The notes under the pieces were generated by a model. That model was not told the DNA's origin, did not search any database, and worked only from the letters and a program-made list of their open reading frames with translations. A program made the position numbers and the translations under genes. This document shows positions 43,814 to 51,829 of a DNA stretch of 57,011 bases, piece by piece. This DNA comes from Gammaproteobacteria bacterium (GTDB lineage Bacteria; Pseudomonadota; Gammaproteobacteria; Pseudomonadales; Azotimanducaceae), in contig JAPPDJ010000052.1 of NCBI GenBank assembly GCA_028824555.1, positions 1-57,011 of the forward strand, given 5' to 3'. Numbering within the stretch: the stretch's first letter is position 1; every line of letters starts with the position of its first letter.

Positions 43814-45121
43814 TTGAAGGAGGGTGCCATCGACGCAACAGCGCGCATCCTGGCGCGCGCCGAGGAAGACGGTGAGTTTCGCCGTCGTCTGCTGGCTGGG
43901 CCGGAAGCGGCCAAGGCCGCGATCGAGCAGGAGCTCGGCACGCCGCTGGCGGACGGGCATCGGTTGGTTGTGCACGAGGAGACCGACACCGAGACGCATC
44001 TGGTGCTGGCTCCGAGAAGCAAGCGCAGCGCCGAAGAGCGTGCCGCAGCAAGGAGTGGCGCGGCCTCCCTCGAGTTCCTGAAAAAGACCATGCACGACCC
44101 GGCGCCCGCTCGCCGCGATGCCGCGCGCAAGCCGAGCGGCGACTGGACGAGTTCGCCGTCACCGACCGCGTCATCGAAAGAGGTGCGACAGTCCATTCGC
44201 CGTGGGCTCGCGTTCCTCGCGTCCGCCGTCGACGACAACGGCGCTTGGCACTGCATTCGGTTCAATCTGGCGAATCCCAGCATTCCGCGACACTACGAGA
44301 GGCCAGCGTTCATTTCAGCGCTTTGCACCTTGGCGCTCGAGAGCTCCGACGAGCCGCAGGCGAAGGCCTTGCGCGCCGCAACGTGGAACTACATCGCAGC
44401 CACCATGGAGCACCCCGGCCTGTGGCGCTATTACCGCCACCTGCCCCAAGACCTCGACAGCAGTGCGCTGTGTGGCCTGGTGGTCGGCACGCACCCGTGG
44501 ATCGCGCTCGGCCGCAACGTCGCCCGGATGCTCGCCAACCGCGATGCAGACGGTCGTTTCATGACCTGGGTGCTCGAGCAAGACGAGCCGGACGTTACAC
44601 CGAGCTTTCGCATCGAAGCCGACCCGGTGGTGAACGCGAATGTCATCGCCTACGTTGGCGACGGGGCGGAGACCAAGGCTGCCCAGCAATGGCTGCATGC
44701 CCTGCTCGCCGACGACCGCATCGAGGGCACCTCGAAGTGGTATCCGAGCACGGTGGCGATCTACTACGCGATCAGCCGCACGGTCGTCCGCACAAGCCCG
44801 GCCCTCGACCACCTGCGGCCATTGCTGACCGAGCGCATTCTGGCCCTCGCAGGGGAAGCCGGCGAATTCGGCAACGTGCTAGAGACCGCGCAGGCGATGT
44901 CGGCACTCTACAACGTGGGCGGCTTGGATAGCGTTGACGCACGGCGCGAGACCGCGCGCCTGCTGGACGCCCAGCGCGACGACGGGAGCTGGCCGGAACT
45001 GCTCGCCTTTGGCGACGAAACCTTGCGCTGGGGGCTGATCGGGCAGATCGGCCACGGCTCCGAGTCGGTGACCACGGCGTTCTGCATCGAGGCACTCGAG
45101 CGCCTCACACGCGTGCTTTGA
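43814..45121 (+). CDS. NHLP leader domain fused to squalene-cyclase-like alpha-toroid
   Basis: 435 aa from TTG 43814 (GAGG 7 bp upstream). Residues 1-75 align with the leader of the precursor at 51390-51641: 'FRRRLLAGPEAA' versus 'FRQQLLADPKA', 'QELG' in both, then 'VHE..T.HL.L'. Residues about 115-435 form a prenyltransferase/squalene-oxidase-type helical toroid with a QW-type motif 'QRDDGSW' at 387-393. The SHC/OSC acid motif DxDD is not seen; 'EADPVVNANVIAY' stands in a similar place. It could be a leader-docked modifying enzyme or carry the leader as an intramolecular recruitment tag. No core peptide with Cys/Ser follows the leader part, so it is not itself a precursor. Confidence 0.75.
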   Translation: MKEGAIDATARILARAEEDGEFRRRLLAGPEAAKAAIEQELGTPLADGHRLVVHEETDTETHLVLAPRSKRSAEERAAARSGAASLEFLKKTMHDPAPARRDAARKPSGDWTSSPSPTASSKEVRQSIRRGLAFLASAVDDNGAWHCIRFNLANPSIPRHYERPAFISALCTLALESSDEPQAKALRAATWNYIAATMEHPGLWRYYRHLPQDLDSSALCGLVVGTHPWIALGRNVARMLANRDADGRFMTWVLEQDEPDVTPSFRIEADPVVNANVIAYVGDGAETKAAQQWLHALLADDRIEGTSKWYPSTVAIYYAISRTVVRTSPALDHLRPLLTERILALAGEAGEFGNVLETAQAMSALYNVGGLDSVDARRETARLLDAQRDDGSWPELLAFGDETLRWGLIGQIGHGSESVTTAFCIEALERLTRVL

Positions 45122-45171
45122 ATTTCGACGCCGCACCACGCCGAGTCGCTGGCGCGGGAGGAACATGGATG

Positions 45172-45212
45172 GGCCGTGGGGACTGGCTCGTCCCGTCCCC
45201 TACGAGTTTCTT
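45172..45212. repeat. Degenerate half copy of the GTAGGGGACGGG palindrome
   Basis: GTGGGGACTGGCTCGTCCCG followed by TCCCCTACGAG resembles one arm of the palindrome at 24578-24657. It lies in the 159-bp gap ahead of the monooxygenase gene. Confidence 0.5.
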
Positions 45213-45280
45213 CGCCACTGGTCGCGTGCTAGCATCGCCTAGATTGAGAGTTGCAAAGGGCTGGCGCAGGGAGAGCCGCC

Positions 45281-47677
45281 ATGGGGCAAGAGACAGCCGC
45301 ACGCGTCCTCGGCACGAATGAAACCAGAGCCGGCAAGTCCATAGAGCCTTCGCCTCTCACCGCCCTGCCGCACTTTCTTCCACTCGGCATCTTCCCCTTG
45401 CTCTACGTCGCAATCGTCTTTGGTGGTTGGTGGTTGCTTGCGCCGTTTGTGTTCATGAGCGTTACCGGGCCGCTGGATAAGCTGCTAGGGGCAGACGGTC
45501 GCAGGATGGACCCCGCAACAACGCCCGAGGGGCGGCTGTTTTGGCACAACCTACCGGTTTGGACATGGGCCTTCCTGTGGCCGCCGACTCTGATTTTTGG
45601 CATGTGGATGATCCTCGTCGCCGAGCGCTACGCCATCTGGGAAGCGGTGGCGCTCGCAATCATCCTCACCATGGAGGCGCAGGCCGTCTTTGTCGTGGGT
45701 CACGAGTTGGTGCATCGGCGCAGCACATGGGAACGGCGGCTCGGCGAGTTCCTGCTCGCGTCAGCGTCCTATCCACAGTATGCGACCGAGCATGTATATA
45801 TACACCACGCGAAGGTTGGCACACCCCACGATGTTGGCTCCGCCCGCAAAGGCGAGAGCTTTTGGCACTACTTTCCGAAGGAAGTCGTTAGCAACCTTGT
45901 GAACTCCTGGCAGGTCGCGAGCGAACGCCTGCGGCGCCGCAACCTGCCACGGTGGCATCTCAGCAATCCTTTCTGGCGCTACGGCATCGGCATCGCGTTC
46001 TGGTATGGAGTCGTGTTCTGGATGGGTGGAATCTGGGCAGTGCCGGTGTTTGCCTTCCTGGGCCTCGGCTGTGTCTTTTCGATGAAGCTCAGCAACTACT
46101 TCCAGCACTATGGCCTGCGCCGCGTGCGGCTGCCGGGCGGGCGCTGGGAGAAGGCGACGCCACGCCATTCCTGGGACGCGGACTGGAAATACAGCAACTG
46201 GATGTTCTTCAACATGCAGCGCCATGCGGATCACCATGCCATGGCGTCGAGGCCCTATCCGCTGCTGCAGGCCGCGGGCGCGGACGAATCGCCGGTTTTG
46301 CCCGGAACCTATGCCGACATGATGAACATCGTGCTGCGCCCCAGGCGGTGGTTCGAAAAAATGGATCCACTCGTGGAGCAGTGGCGCAGGCACTTCTATC
46401 CCGACATGGAAGACTGGAGCGCCTACGACAGTCCGGTCGCGGCCGCGCGGCCTGACGCCTTCGAGGCGATCGTCGAGATCTTCGCCGCCGCGCCCAGGCT
46501 CGCGACCTGGATCGAGCAGAGCCCGCAACTGCTCGATGCTCTAGAGGAGCGCGAGTTCACCGATCTCGACCTTCCGCAAGGCTTCGGGCCGGATCCGGAG
46601 TCTGAGGCCATCGCTCGGCGCGGCTTGGCGCGGCTCTACTGGACTCGCGAAATGGGCGCCTCCGAGCTGACGGAACTCGCGGGCGAACTGCCGGCAGCGG
46701 ATGGCCGGGAGACTGCAGAGGCCGTTCGGAACTGGGCCAACGACAAGGCATTTCAGGTCGGCATGCATGTGCTGCGCGGCAACCTGTCACCCGGCGAGGC
46801 GAGGATGGCCCTCTCGAATCTCGCCGAAGCATCGCTTGCGACGGTGGCGGCCGCAGTGGTCGCTGACATTGCCGGCACGGGGCCGGGCGCGGGTCGCGGC
46901 ATCGCCATCGTCGCCTTGGGAGACCTCGCGAGCCGTGACATTCACCCCGACAGCGCCATCGACGTGTTGCTCGTGCATGACGGTTGGCAGGCGAGCGAAA
47001 GCCAACGCCTGGTCCGGCGCTTCGGCACGGCATTGCGGGACCTTGCCCAGCACAGCCTGCTGTTTTCCCCGACAGACTCGAAGCCCGTTGCCGCACTGCC
47101 GCTTGGCGAGTTGGCCGGTCGTTTGGCCGAGGCACCTGACGGTGCGGTTCCCTTGGGTCTCAGGGCGCGCCGCGTGTTCGACTGGGGCGATGCCGCATTC
47201 GGTGGTCGCGTGGACGAAGCCGGGCGCGAGGCGCTACGCCGCTCGGCGAACGCTCCGCTGCCAGAGCGGCAAAGCCGCGCCGCAACCGACGAGCAAGGCA
47301 AGGGCGCAACAAACTACGCCAACATGCCTGGCGGGCTGGTGGACACCGAAACGGCGGCACGCCTGTTGCTGCTGACGCAAGAGCCGCGTTTAGCGGAGGC
47401 CCATGCCAAACCCGGTGATTCCCCACCCCCAGCGGCCGTGATCCTTACCAACTGCGGCGCCGAAAGGCTGGCAAAAGCCGCCACGCTTTGGCGCGACCTT
47501 GAGGGCATCATGCGTCTCGTGGGCGAGGAGGGATTCGACGTTGCCAGCGCCACACCGAACGTCCAGTATGTCGTCGCCAATGCCTGCGGCTGCGAGAGCT
47601 ACGAAGCCTTGGAACAGGCGGTGAATGAGGCCGCATCGGGTGCCGCCGCCGAAATCGACGCACTTGCAGCCGCGTGA
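45281..47677 (+). CDS. AlkB-like membrane di-iron monooxygenase fused to GlnE-like adenylyltransferase module
   Basis: 798 aa from ATG 45281 (GGGAG upstream). Residues 30-370 form an AlkB/fatty-acid-hydroxylase-type membrane enzyme with histidine boxes HELVH (141-145), HVYIHH (171-176), NYFQHYG (272-278) and RHADHH (314-319), plus several transmembrane helices. Residues about 410-650 resemble the N-terminal half of glutamine-synthetase adenylyltransferase: 'SPQLLDALEE', 'LSPGEARMALSNLAEASL', then 'IAIVALGDLASRD', the nucleotidyltransferase core. There the usual SDLD is SAID, so one catalytic Asp is lost (A559) and the domain is probably inactive or only binding. The C-terminal about 150 residues are unknown. 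It sits mid-operon and likely hydroxylates or desaturates the peptide or a lipid partner. I know of no such fusion. Confidence 0.8.
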   Translation: MGQETAARVLGTNETRAGKSIEPSPLTALPHFLPLGIFPLLYVAIVFGGWWLLAPFVFMSVTGPLDKLLGADGRRMDPATTPEGRLFWHNLPVWTWAFLWPPTLIFGMWMILVAERYAIWEAVALAIILTMEAQAVFVVGHELVHRRSTWERRLGEFLLASASYPQYATEHVYIHHAKVGTPHDVGSARKGESFWHYFPKEVVSNLVNSWQVASERLRRRNLPRWHLSNPFWRYGIGIAFWYGVVFWMGGIWAVPVFAFLGLGCVFSMKLSNYFQHYGLRRVRLPGGRWEKATPRHSWDADWKYSNWMFFNMQRHADHHAMASRPYPLLQAAGADESPVLPGTYADMMNIVLRPRRWFEKMDPLVEQWRRHFYPDMEDWSAYDSPVAAARPDAFEAIVEIFAAAPRLATWIEQSPQLLDALEEREFTDLDLPQGFGPDPESEAIARRGLARLYWTREMGASELTELAGELPAADGRETAEAVRNWANDKAFQVGMHVLRGNLSPGEARMALSNLAEASLATVAAAVVADIAGTGPGAGRGIAIVALGDLASRDIHPDSAIDVLLVHDGWQASESQRLVRRFGTALRDLAQHSLLFSPTDSKPVAALPLGELAGRLAEAPDGAVPLGLRARRVFDWGDAAFGGRVDEAGREALRRSANAPLPERQSRAATDEQGKGATNYANMPGGLVDTETAARLLLLTQEPRLAEAHAKPGDSPPPAAVILTNCGAERLAKAATLWRDLEGIMRLVGEEGFDVASATPNVQYVVANACGCESYEALEQAVNEAASGAAAEIDALAAA

Positions 47678-50022
47678 TCCCCGACCCACAACCCACGTCG
47701 GGCACCCAAGCGAACGTCCCGGCCGAACCGAGCGCCCCGCGCAGCATATTGCGGCGCACGACCCCGGAGGACCAAGGCCTCGTCCGCCTGCCCGCGCTCG
47801 CCCCCCATCTTGAGTTCCGTCAAGTCGGCGAGCAGCAGACTCTGCTGGTGTCGGAGTCCTTCAACACCCTGCTGCATGGCGAGCTGTACCGCGAAATGCT
47901 GCCGTTGCTCGATGGCCGGCACTCGCAGCAGGAGATCGTCGCGGCGCTCGGCGACAGCCACGCCTTCACCAACATTCTGAGCGCAACGGTTTCCCTTGCG
48001 GGCAAGGGCTATGTCGTCTCTGCCGAGCACGGCATGGAACGCAATCGAGCCGCGTACTTCTCGGCGCTGGGTGCATCGCCGCGCTGGGCTGAGGCGCGGC
48101 TGGCAGATTCGCGCATCCGCGTGCTCGGCGACGCCCACCAACTCGTCCGCCATCTGCAAGAGTCCGGCGTGACGGTGGCGAGGGATGCCCCCAAACTCAC
48201 GGTGGTTGTCTGCGACGACTATCTGGCGTCGCGCCTCGCCGATGTGAATCGCCGTCAGCTCGAGCTCGGCGAACCTTGGATGCTGGTGCGGCCGCGCGGC
48301 ACCGAGCCGCTGTTCGGCCCCGTCTTTCCTGGCGAGCGAAGCGGCCCCTGTTGGGCCTGCCTTGCCGAGCGGCTTCAGGGCCACCGGGAGGTACACAACT
48401 TCCTGCGCAGCAGTGCTGGCGAGGGCGCTGCCTTCAGGCCAACCGCGAGCCATCCGGCCACGCTTGAGGCATTCTGGGGCTTGGTTGCCGCCGAGGTCAT
48501 CAAGTGGCTGGTGCTCGATGCGGCGGCACCGATTCACGACTGTGTCCTCGCCATGAATGTCGTCGAATTCGCGAGTTCCAAGCATCGGGTTACACAGCGG
48601 CCCCAATGCTCCGTCTGCGGCGACGAGGCGCTGTATCGGCCGGATCGCCCACCGCTGCCGCTCAGCTTGCTGGCAAGTCCAAAGCTCCATGCCACCAGCG
48701 GCGGCGCCCGCACCGTGCCGCCGCAAGTCACGCTCGCGCGATACCGTCATTTGGTGAGCCCCATCAGCGGTGTGGTGACTTGGCTCGAACGCACCAGCGA
48801 AGACACCGACCCCTGGCTGCACGTGCATTGGGCGGGCAGCAATCTCGGCATGAGAAGCCAGAGCCTGAGTTCGCTGCGGCAGAGCCTGCGCAGCAAGAGT
48901 GCCGGCAAGGGCAGCAGCGGCGAGCAGTCGGAGGCGAGCGCCTTGTGCGAGGCCGTGGAGCGCTACTCAGGCGCAATGCACGGCGAGGAGATCCGCATCC
49001 GCCAGCGCTTCAGCGACTTCGACGGCGAGGCGATCCATCCAGACGCAGTGCAGCTTTTCAGCGAGCGTCAGCTTGACGATGCCAAGAAGATCAACGCGAA
49101 GGGGCATCCGTACAACGTCGTTCCACCGCGTCTTGATCCCGATGCAGAAATCGACTGGAGCCCCGTGTGGTCGCTGACGCACAAGCGGCATCGCTATCTG
49201 CCCACGTCCATGCTCTACAGCACGGCGCCGGAAGGGCGCGGCCCCTGGGACCGGATCGCCGACTCCAACGGCTGCGCCGCCGGCAACACGATCGCGGAAG
49301 CCGTGCTGCAAGGGTTCTTCGAGCTTGCCGAGCGCGATGCATTCGCCATTTGGTGGTACAACCGCTTGCAGGTGGCGGCGGTGGACCTCGCGAGTTTCGA
49401 CGACGACTACCTCGCCCGTGCGCCGGCCTACTATGCCCGCCACGACCGCGAGCTGTGGCTGCTCGACGTCACCGCCGACATGGACATCCCGGCGTTCGTC
49501 GCCCTGTCGCGGAAGCCCGATGGCGAAGCCGAAGAGATCATCTACGGCGCCGGCGCCCACACCGACCCGCGCCTGGCGGCGTTGCGGGCCGTCTGCGAGT
49601 TGAACCAGTGCCTCACTTGGCTGCCTCGGCCCGGCAGCAATGCCGGTGGCCCGGCGATCGACGATCCGCTCGCGCTTTGGTGGTGGAAGACCGCCAAACT
49701 CGCAGACTGTCCGTGGCTTGCGCCTAGGCAAGACGAACCGCCCTGCAGCGCCGAGCGTTACTTCGCGCCAGAAACGACGGACACCCTTGAGGATGTGGAA
49801 CGCTGTCGCGCGCTCGTCGAGGCACGGGGCATGGAGTTGCTCGTGCTGGACCAAACCCGGCCCGACGTCGGCATGCCCGTGGTGCGGGTCATCGTGCCCG
49901 GGATGCGACACTTTTGGGCCCGGTTCGCGCCGGGGCGGCTGTACGACGTTCCGGTGACCATGGGCCGGCGCAGCCATCCGCTCGAAGAAGCGGACCTCAA
50001 CCCTGCCCCCGTGATCGCCTGA
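47674..50022 (+). CDS. Fused cyclodehydratase C-domain/YcaO protein (TOMM azoline synthetase)
   Basis: 782 aa from GTG 47674, overlapping the monooxygenase stop. The N-terminal half is the leader-binding, ThiF-like cyclodehydratase part with two CxxC zinc sites ('CWAC' near 226 and 'CSVC' near 312). The C-terminal half is YcaO: 'SEASALCEAVERYSG' near 418-432 and 'GNTIAEAVLQGFFELAERDA' near 536-556 are the ATP/Mg motifs. It converts Cys/Ser/Thr of a RiPP core into thiazolines or oxazolines using ATP. The C-terminus 'NPAPVIA' only partly resembles the PxPxP tail of many TOMM YcaO enzymes. No SagB-type dehydrogenase is encoded nearby, so azolines may not be oxidised by the usual route. Confidence 0.9.
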   Translation: MIPDPQPTSGTQANVPAEPSAPRSILRRTTPEDQGLVRLPALAPHLEFRQVGEQQTLLVSESFNTLLHGELYREMLPLLDGRHSQQEIVAALGDSHAFTNILSATVSLAGKGYVVSAEHGMERNRAAYFSALGASPRWAEARLADSRIRVLGDAHQLVRHLQESGVTVARDAPKLTVVVCDDYLASRLADVNRRQLELGEPWMLVRPRGTEPLFGPVFPGERSGPCWACLAERLQGHREVHNFLRSSAGEGAAFRPTASHPATLEAFWGLVAAEVIKWLVLDAAAPIHDCVLAMNVVEFASSKHRVTQRPQCSVCGDEALYRPDRPPLPLSLLASPKLHATSGGARTVPPQVTLARYRHLVSPISGVVTWLERTSEDTDPWLHVHWAGSNLGMRSQSLSSLRQSLRSKSAGKGSSGEQSEASALCEAVERYSGAMHGEEIRIRQRFSDFDGEAIHPDAVQLFSERQLDDAKKINAKGHPYNVVPPRLDPDAEIDWSPVWSLTHKRHRYLPTSMLYSTAPEGRGPWDRIADSNGCAAGNTIAEAVLQGFFELAERDAFAIWWYNRLQVAAVDLASFDDDYLARAPAYYARHDRELWLLDVTADMDIPAFVALSRKPDGEAEEIIYGAGAHTDPRLAALRAVCELNQCLTWLPRPGSNAGGPAIDDPLALWWWKTAKLADCPWLAPRQDEPPCSAERYFAPETTDTLEDVERCRALVEARGMELLVLDQTRPDVGMPVVRVIVPGMRHFWARFAPGRLYDVPVTMGRRSHPLEEADLNPAPVIA

Positions 50023-50032
50023 GGGAGCCGAC

Positions 50033-51139
50033 ATGGACATCGACGAGGCGATCACCCTCACTCAGGACCGCCTTGCCCAAGAGGGCGAGACCATGGGTGA
50101 CCTGATCGGCCATTTCCGCAGCAAGGTCTCGCCGGTTCTCGTGGGCGAACCCGAGTGGCAGCGCATCGTTGAATGCGCCGGCGGACTGCCGATCATTTTG
50201 GGAGCCTTGCCGTTCGGCTTCGAGTTGCCACTGCACGACCGTCGGCCGCAGGCGGACCTTGGCGTTTCCCTCGCGAGCGGGACCGCAACGGCGGGCTTCT
50301 TCCACGCGGCTGCCGGCGCCGACGAGACGGCGGGCATCGTCACGCGTCTGTTCGGGCAGATGGACACCGCCAACTCGCGCTTGCGCGAAATCGTTGGCCC
50401 CAAGCTGATGCTGGAGTTCGACATCGGTTCGGCCGGCGAGGGCGAGCGCCCCCTTCCGGGCGTGTTCCTGCGGCCCGGAGAGCGGCCCATCGTCGGCGCC
50501 TCGGGCCAAGTGGACGACGTGAACGTGGTGGTGGACGCACTGGTCTCGTCCGTCGGTTGGGCAAGCAACGAAGCCGAGCGCCGGCAGGTGCAACGCGCTT
50601 ATCTCGCGCAGCCCGAGGACACGCGGCTCGACTCGTTCGGGGTGTTTCCGTCCCGTGAGAGGGCCATTCGTCTCGCGGTCATGGGCTTCAAGTCGCAGGC
50701 GGAGACCTGCACATACCTTGAGGAGGCAGGCTGGCCCGGTGATCTGTCTGCCGTTCGCGACGTGATGTCCCGCTTTCGCCAGCGCGCCAACATCGTCAGG
50801 AGTGGAGCGAACATCGATGTTTGGGAGGACGGGCTCGGCCCCACCCTGGGGCTCACCCTCATCGTCAAGCAGAGATACACCAAGGACTCGCGCTATTGGC
50901 TGGACGGCCTCACCGACTGGGACCCGTTCCTCGGAGCCTTGGGCGAGGAGGAGATCGTGGTTCTGGACAAACTCGCGGCGCTTGCCGACTGGGCCTCAAC
51001 GCCGACGCCGCTCTTCGGCAGGGCCGGCCGCTACGTGCTGCTGCGAGGCATCCACCACATCAAGCTGGTCATAGCCGACGGTGCCCTCCGGCAGGCCAAG
51101 GCATACGTTTTCTTGGTGCTCTCCGCCGCCGTAACCTAG
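50033..51139 (+). CDS. Unrecognised RiPP-cluster protein
   Basis: 368 aa, starting 10 bp after the YcaO gene with GGGAG before ATG 50033. No flavin-nitroreductase (SagB) signature, signal peptide or transmembrane segment is seen. Noticeable segments are 'LMLEFDIGSAGEGERPLPGVFL' (an EFD..PxVFL pattern, mid-protein), 'GLGPTLGLTLIV' and a C-terminal 'RGIHHIKLVIADG' followed by 'AKAYVF'. This last arrangement (HIK..AKAY) looks like a conserved family end, and I associate it loosely with clusters that have cyclase-like toroids; this is memory, not proof. Tight coupling to the YcaO gene implies a role in peptide modification or in supporting the toroid fusion. Confidence 0.6.
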   Translation: MDIDEAITLTQDRLAQEGETMGDLIGHFRSKVSPVLVGEPEWQRIVECAGGLPIILGALPFGFELPLHDRRPQADLGVSLASGTATAGFFHAAAGADETAGIVTRLFGQMDTANSRLREIVGPKLMLEFDIGSAGEGERPLPGVFLRPGERPIVGASGQVDDVNVVVDALVSSVGWASNEAERRQVQRAYLAQPEDTRLDSFGVFPSRERAIRLAVMGFKSQAETCTYLEEAGWPGDLSAVRDVMSRFRQRANIVRSGANIDVWEDGLGPTLGLTLIVKQRYTKDSRYWLDGLTDWDPFLGALGEEEIVVLDKLAALADWASTPTPLFGRAGRYVLLRGIHHIKLVIADGALRQAKAYVFLVLSAAVT

Positions 51140-51185
51140 CGCCGCTTCGCGGCGCTCTGGCAGTTTTCGCTTGCGCGAAAACTGC
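51139..51185. terminator. Paired hairpins after the RiPP operon
   Basis: GCGCCGC-TTC-GCGGCGC (51139-51155), then GCAGTTTTCGC-TTGC-GCGAAAACTGC (51160-51185, 11-bp stem). They begin at the stop codon region of the last plus-strand gene. There is no long T tract, so a terminator role is an inference. Confidence 0.5.
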
Positions 51186-51206
51186 TACGGTCCGTCCTAG
51201 GGCCAC

Positions 51207-51339
51207 GAACGGGTCCTTGGAGGGAGGGCGTCTCGCCCTCCCTGGCGTGCCGCAGGCACGCGTTCGGTGCTTTAGCCAAACGGAACGCGCCTTGCGGCGC
51301 GTATGGAGGGCGAGACGCCCTCCCTCCAAAGGCCCGTTC
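51207..51339. repeat. Dispersed palindromic repeat, complete copy between convergent RiPP genes
   Basis: Arms 51207-51241 and 51305-51339 are 35 bp with two mismatches and contain GGAGGGCGTCTCGCCCTCC. The loop has GCGTGCCGCAGGCACGC and GCGCCTTGCGGCGC hairpins. It separates the plus-strand operon from the convergent precursor gene and could end transcription from both sides. Confidence 0.85.
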
Positions 51340-51389
51340 ATCCCAACAGGCTGACGCGCCCGATGGGCGCGGGAACAGGCCCTAAAGAC

Positions 51390-51641
51390 CTACCAGCAGC
51401 AGCAAAGTCCGGCCGAGATGGCCTCGAGCTGTTCCTCGGTGATGTTGGGGTCCGGGGGCAAGGCGAGATGCACAGTTTGCATGTCGCTCTCGTGCACCTT
51501 GATGGTCATCGACTCCGGAATCGTGATGCCGAGTTCCTGGGAGATCGTTGCTTTGGGGTCCGCAAGAAGCTGCTGCCGGAACCCCGCGTCGAGAGCGGAC
51601 TTCTCGACGATGTGCTGCAGCATTTCGTCACCACTTTTCAT
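51390..51641 (-). CDS. NHLP-family RiPP precursor peptide, core LCCCW
   Basis: 83 aa from ATG 51641, with AGGAG 9 bp upstream; longer in-frame starts lack a ribosome-binding site. Residues 1-78 are a nitrile-hydratase-alpha-like leader ('MLQHIVEKSALDAGFRQQLL', 'ISQELGITIPESMTIKVHE', 'TVHLALPP'). The end is 'EAISAG-LCCCW': an Ala77-Gly78 cleavage site for the C39 exporter, then Leu-Cys-Cys-Cys-Trp as the core. Three adjacent cysteines suit the YcaO cyclodehydratase and the single Trp suits the divergent halogenase. Five residues is remarkably short for a TOMM core. The leader recurs at the N-terminus of the toroid fusion at 43814. The family is clear; the modification pattern is inferred. Confidence 0.88.
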   Translation of the reverse strand: MKSGDEMLQHIVEKSALDAGFRQQLLADPKATISQELGITIPESMTIKVHESDMQTVHLALPPDPNITEEQLEAISAGLCCCW

Positions 51642-51829
51642 GAGCGGCACTCCTGTCTTGGCCATTTGCTCGCACGGCGAAAAAGCGTCGCCGAAACATG
51701 GCCGCACCGTAGCACGACTTGGTGCGCCCGGCAACGTGCCACGCGAGGTCCGGCCGACCTACGACGCGTCCGTCACGGCGCATCTTGCGGGGTAGAATCG
51801 AAGGGCACGTCGGAGGCTCAAGCACAAGC
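51642..51829. promoter_or_regulatory. Divergent promoter region between precursor and halogenase genes
   Basis: 188 bp between divergent starts. Promoters for both must be here unless transcription reads in from outside. I cannot assign -35/-10 boxes with confidence. GGAGG at 51812-51816 is the likely halogenase ribosome-binding site, with rather long spacing. Confidence 0.5.

Noticed and set aside
43814-45121. Second RiPP precursor
   Set aside because: Only the leader part matches; it continues directly into a 320-residue toroid domain, with no short C-terminal core or Gly-type cleavage site.
45680-47677. Functional glutamine-synthetase adenylyltransferase
   Set aside because: The GlnE-like part is a single, shortened module with one catalytic Asp replaced by Ala and is fused to a membrane hydroxylase.
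50033-51139. Possible SagB-type azoline dehydrogenase after the YcaO gene
   Set aside because: Position fits, but no nitroreductase FMN-binding motifs or typical SagB sequence are seen.
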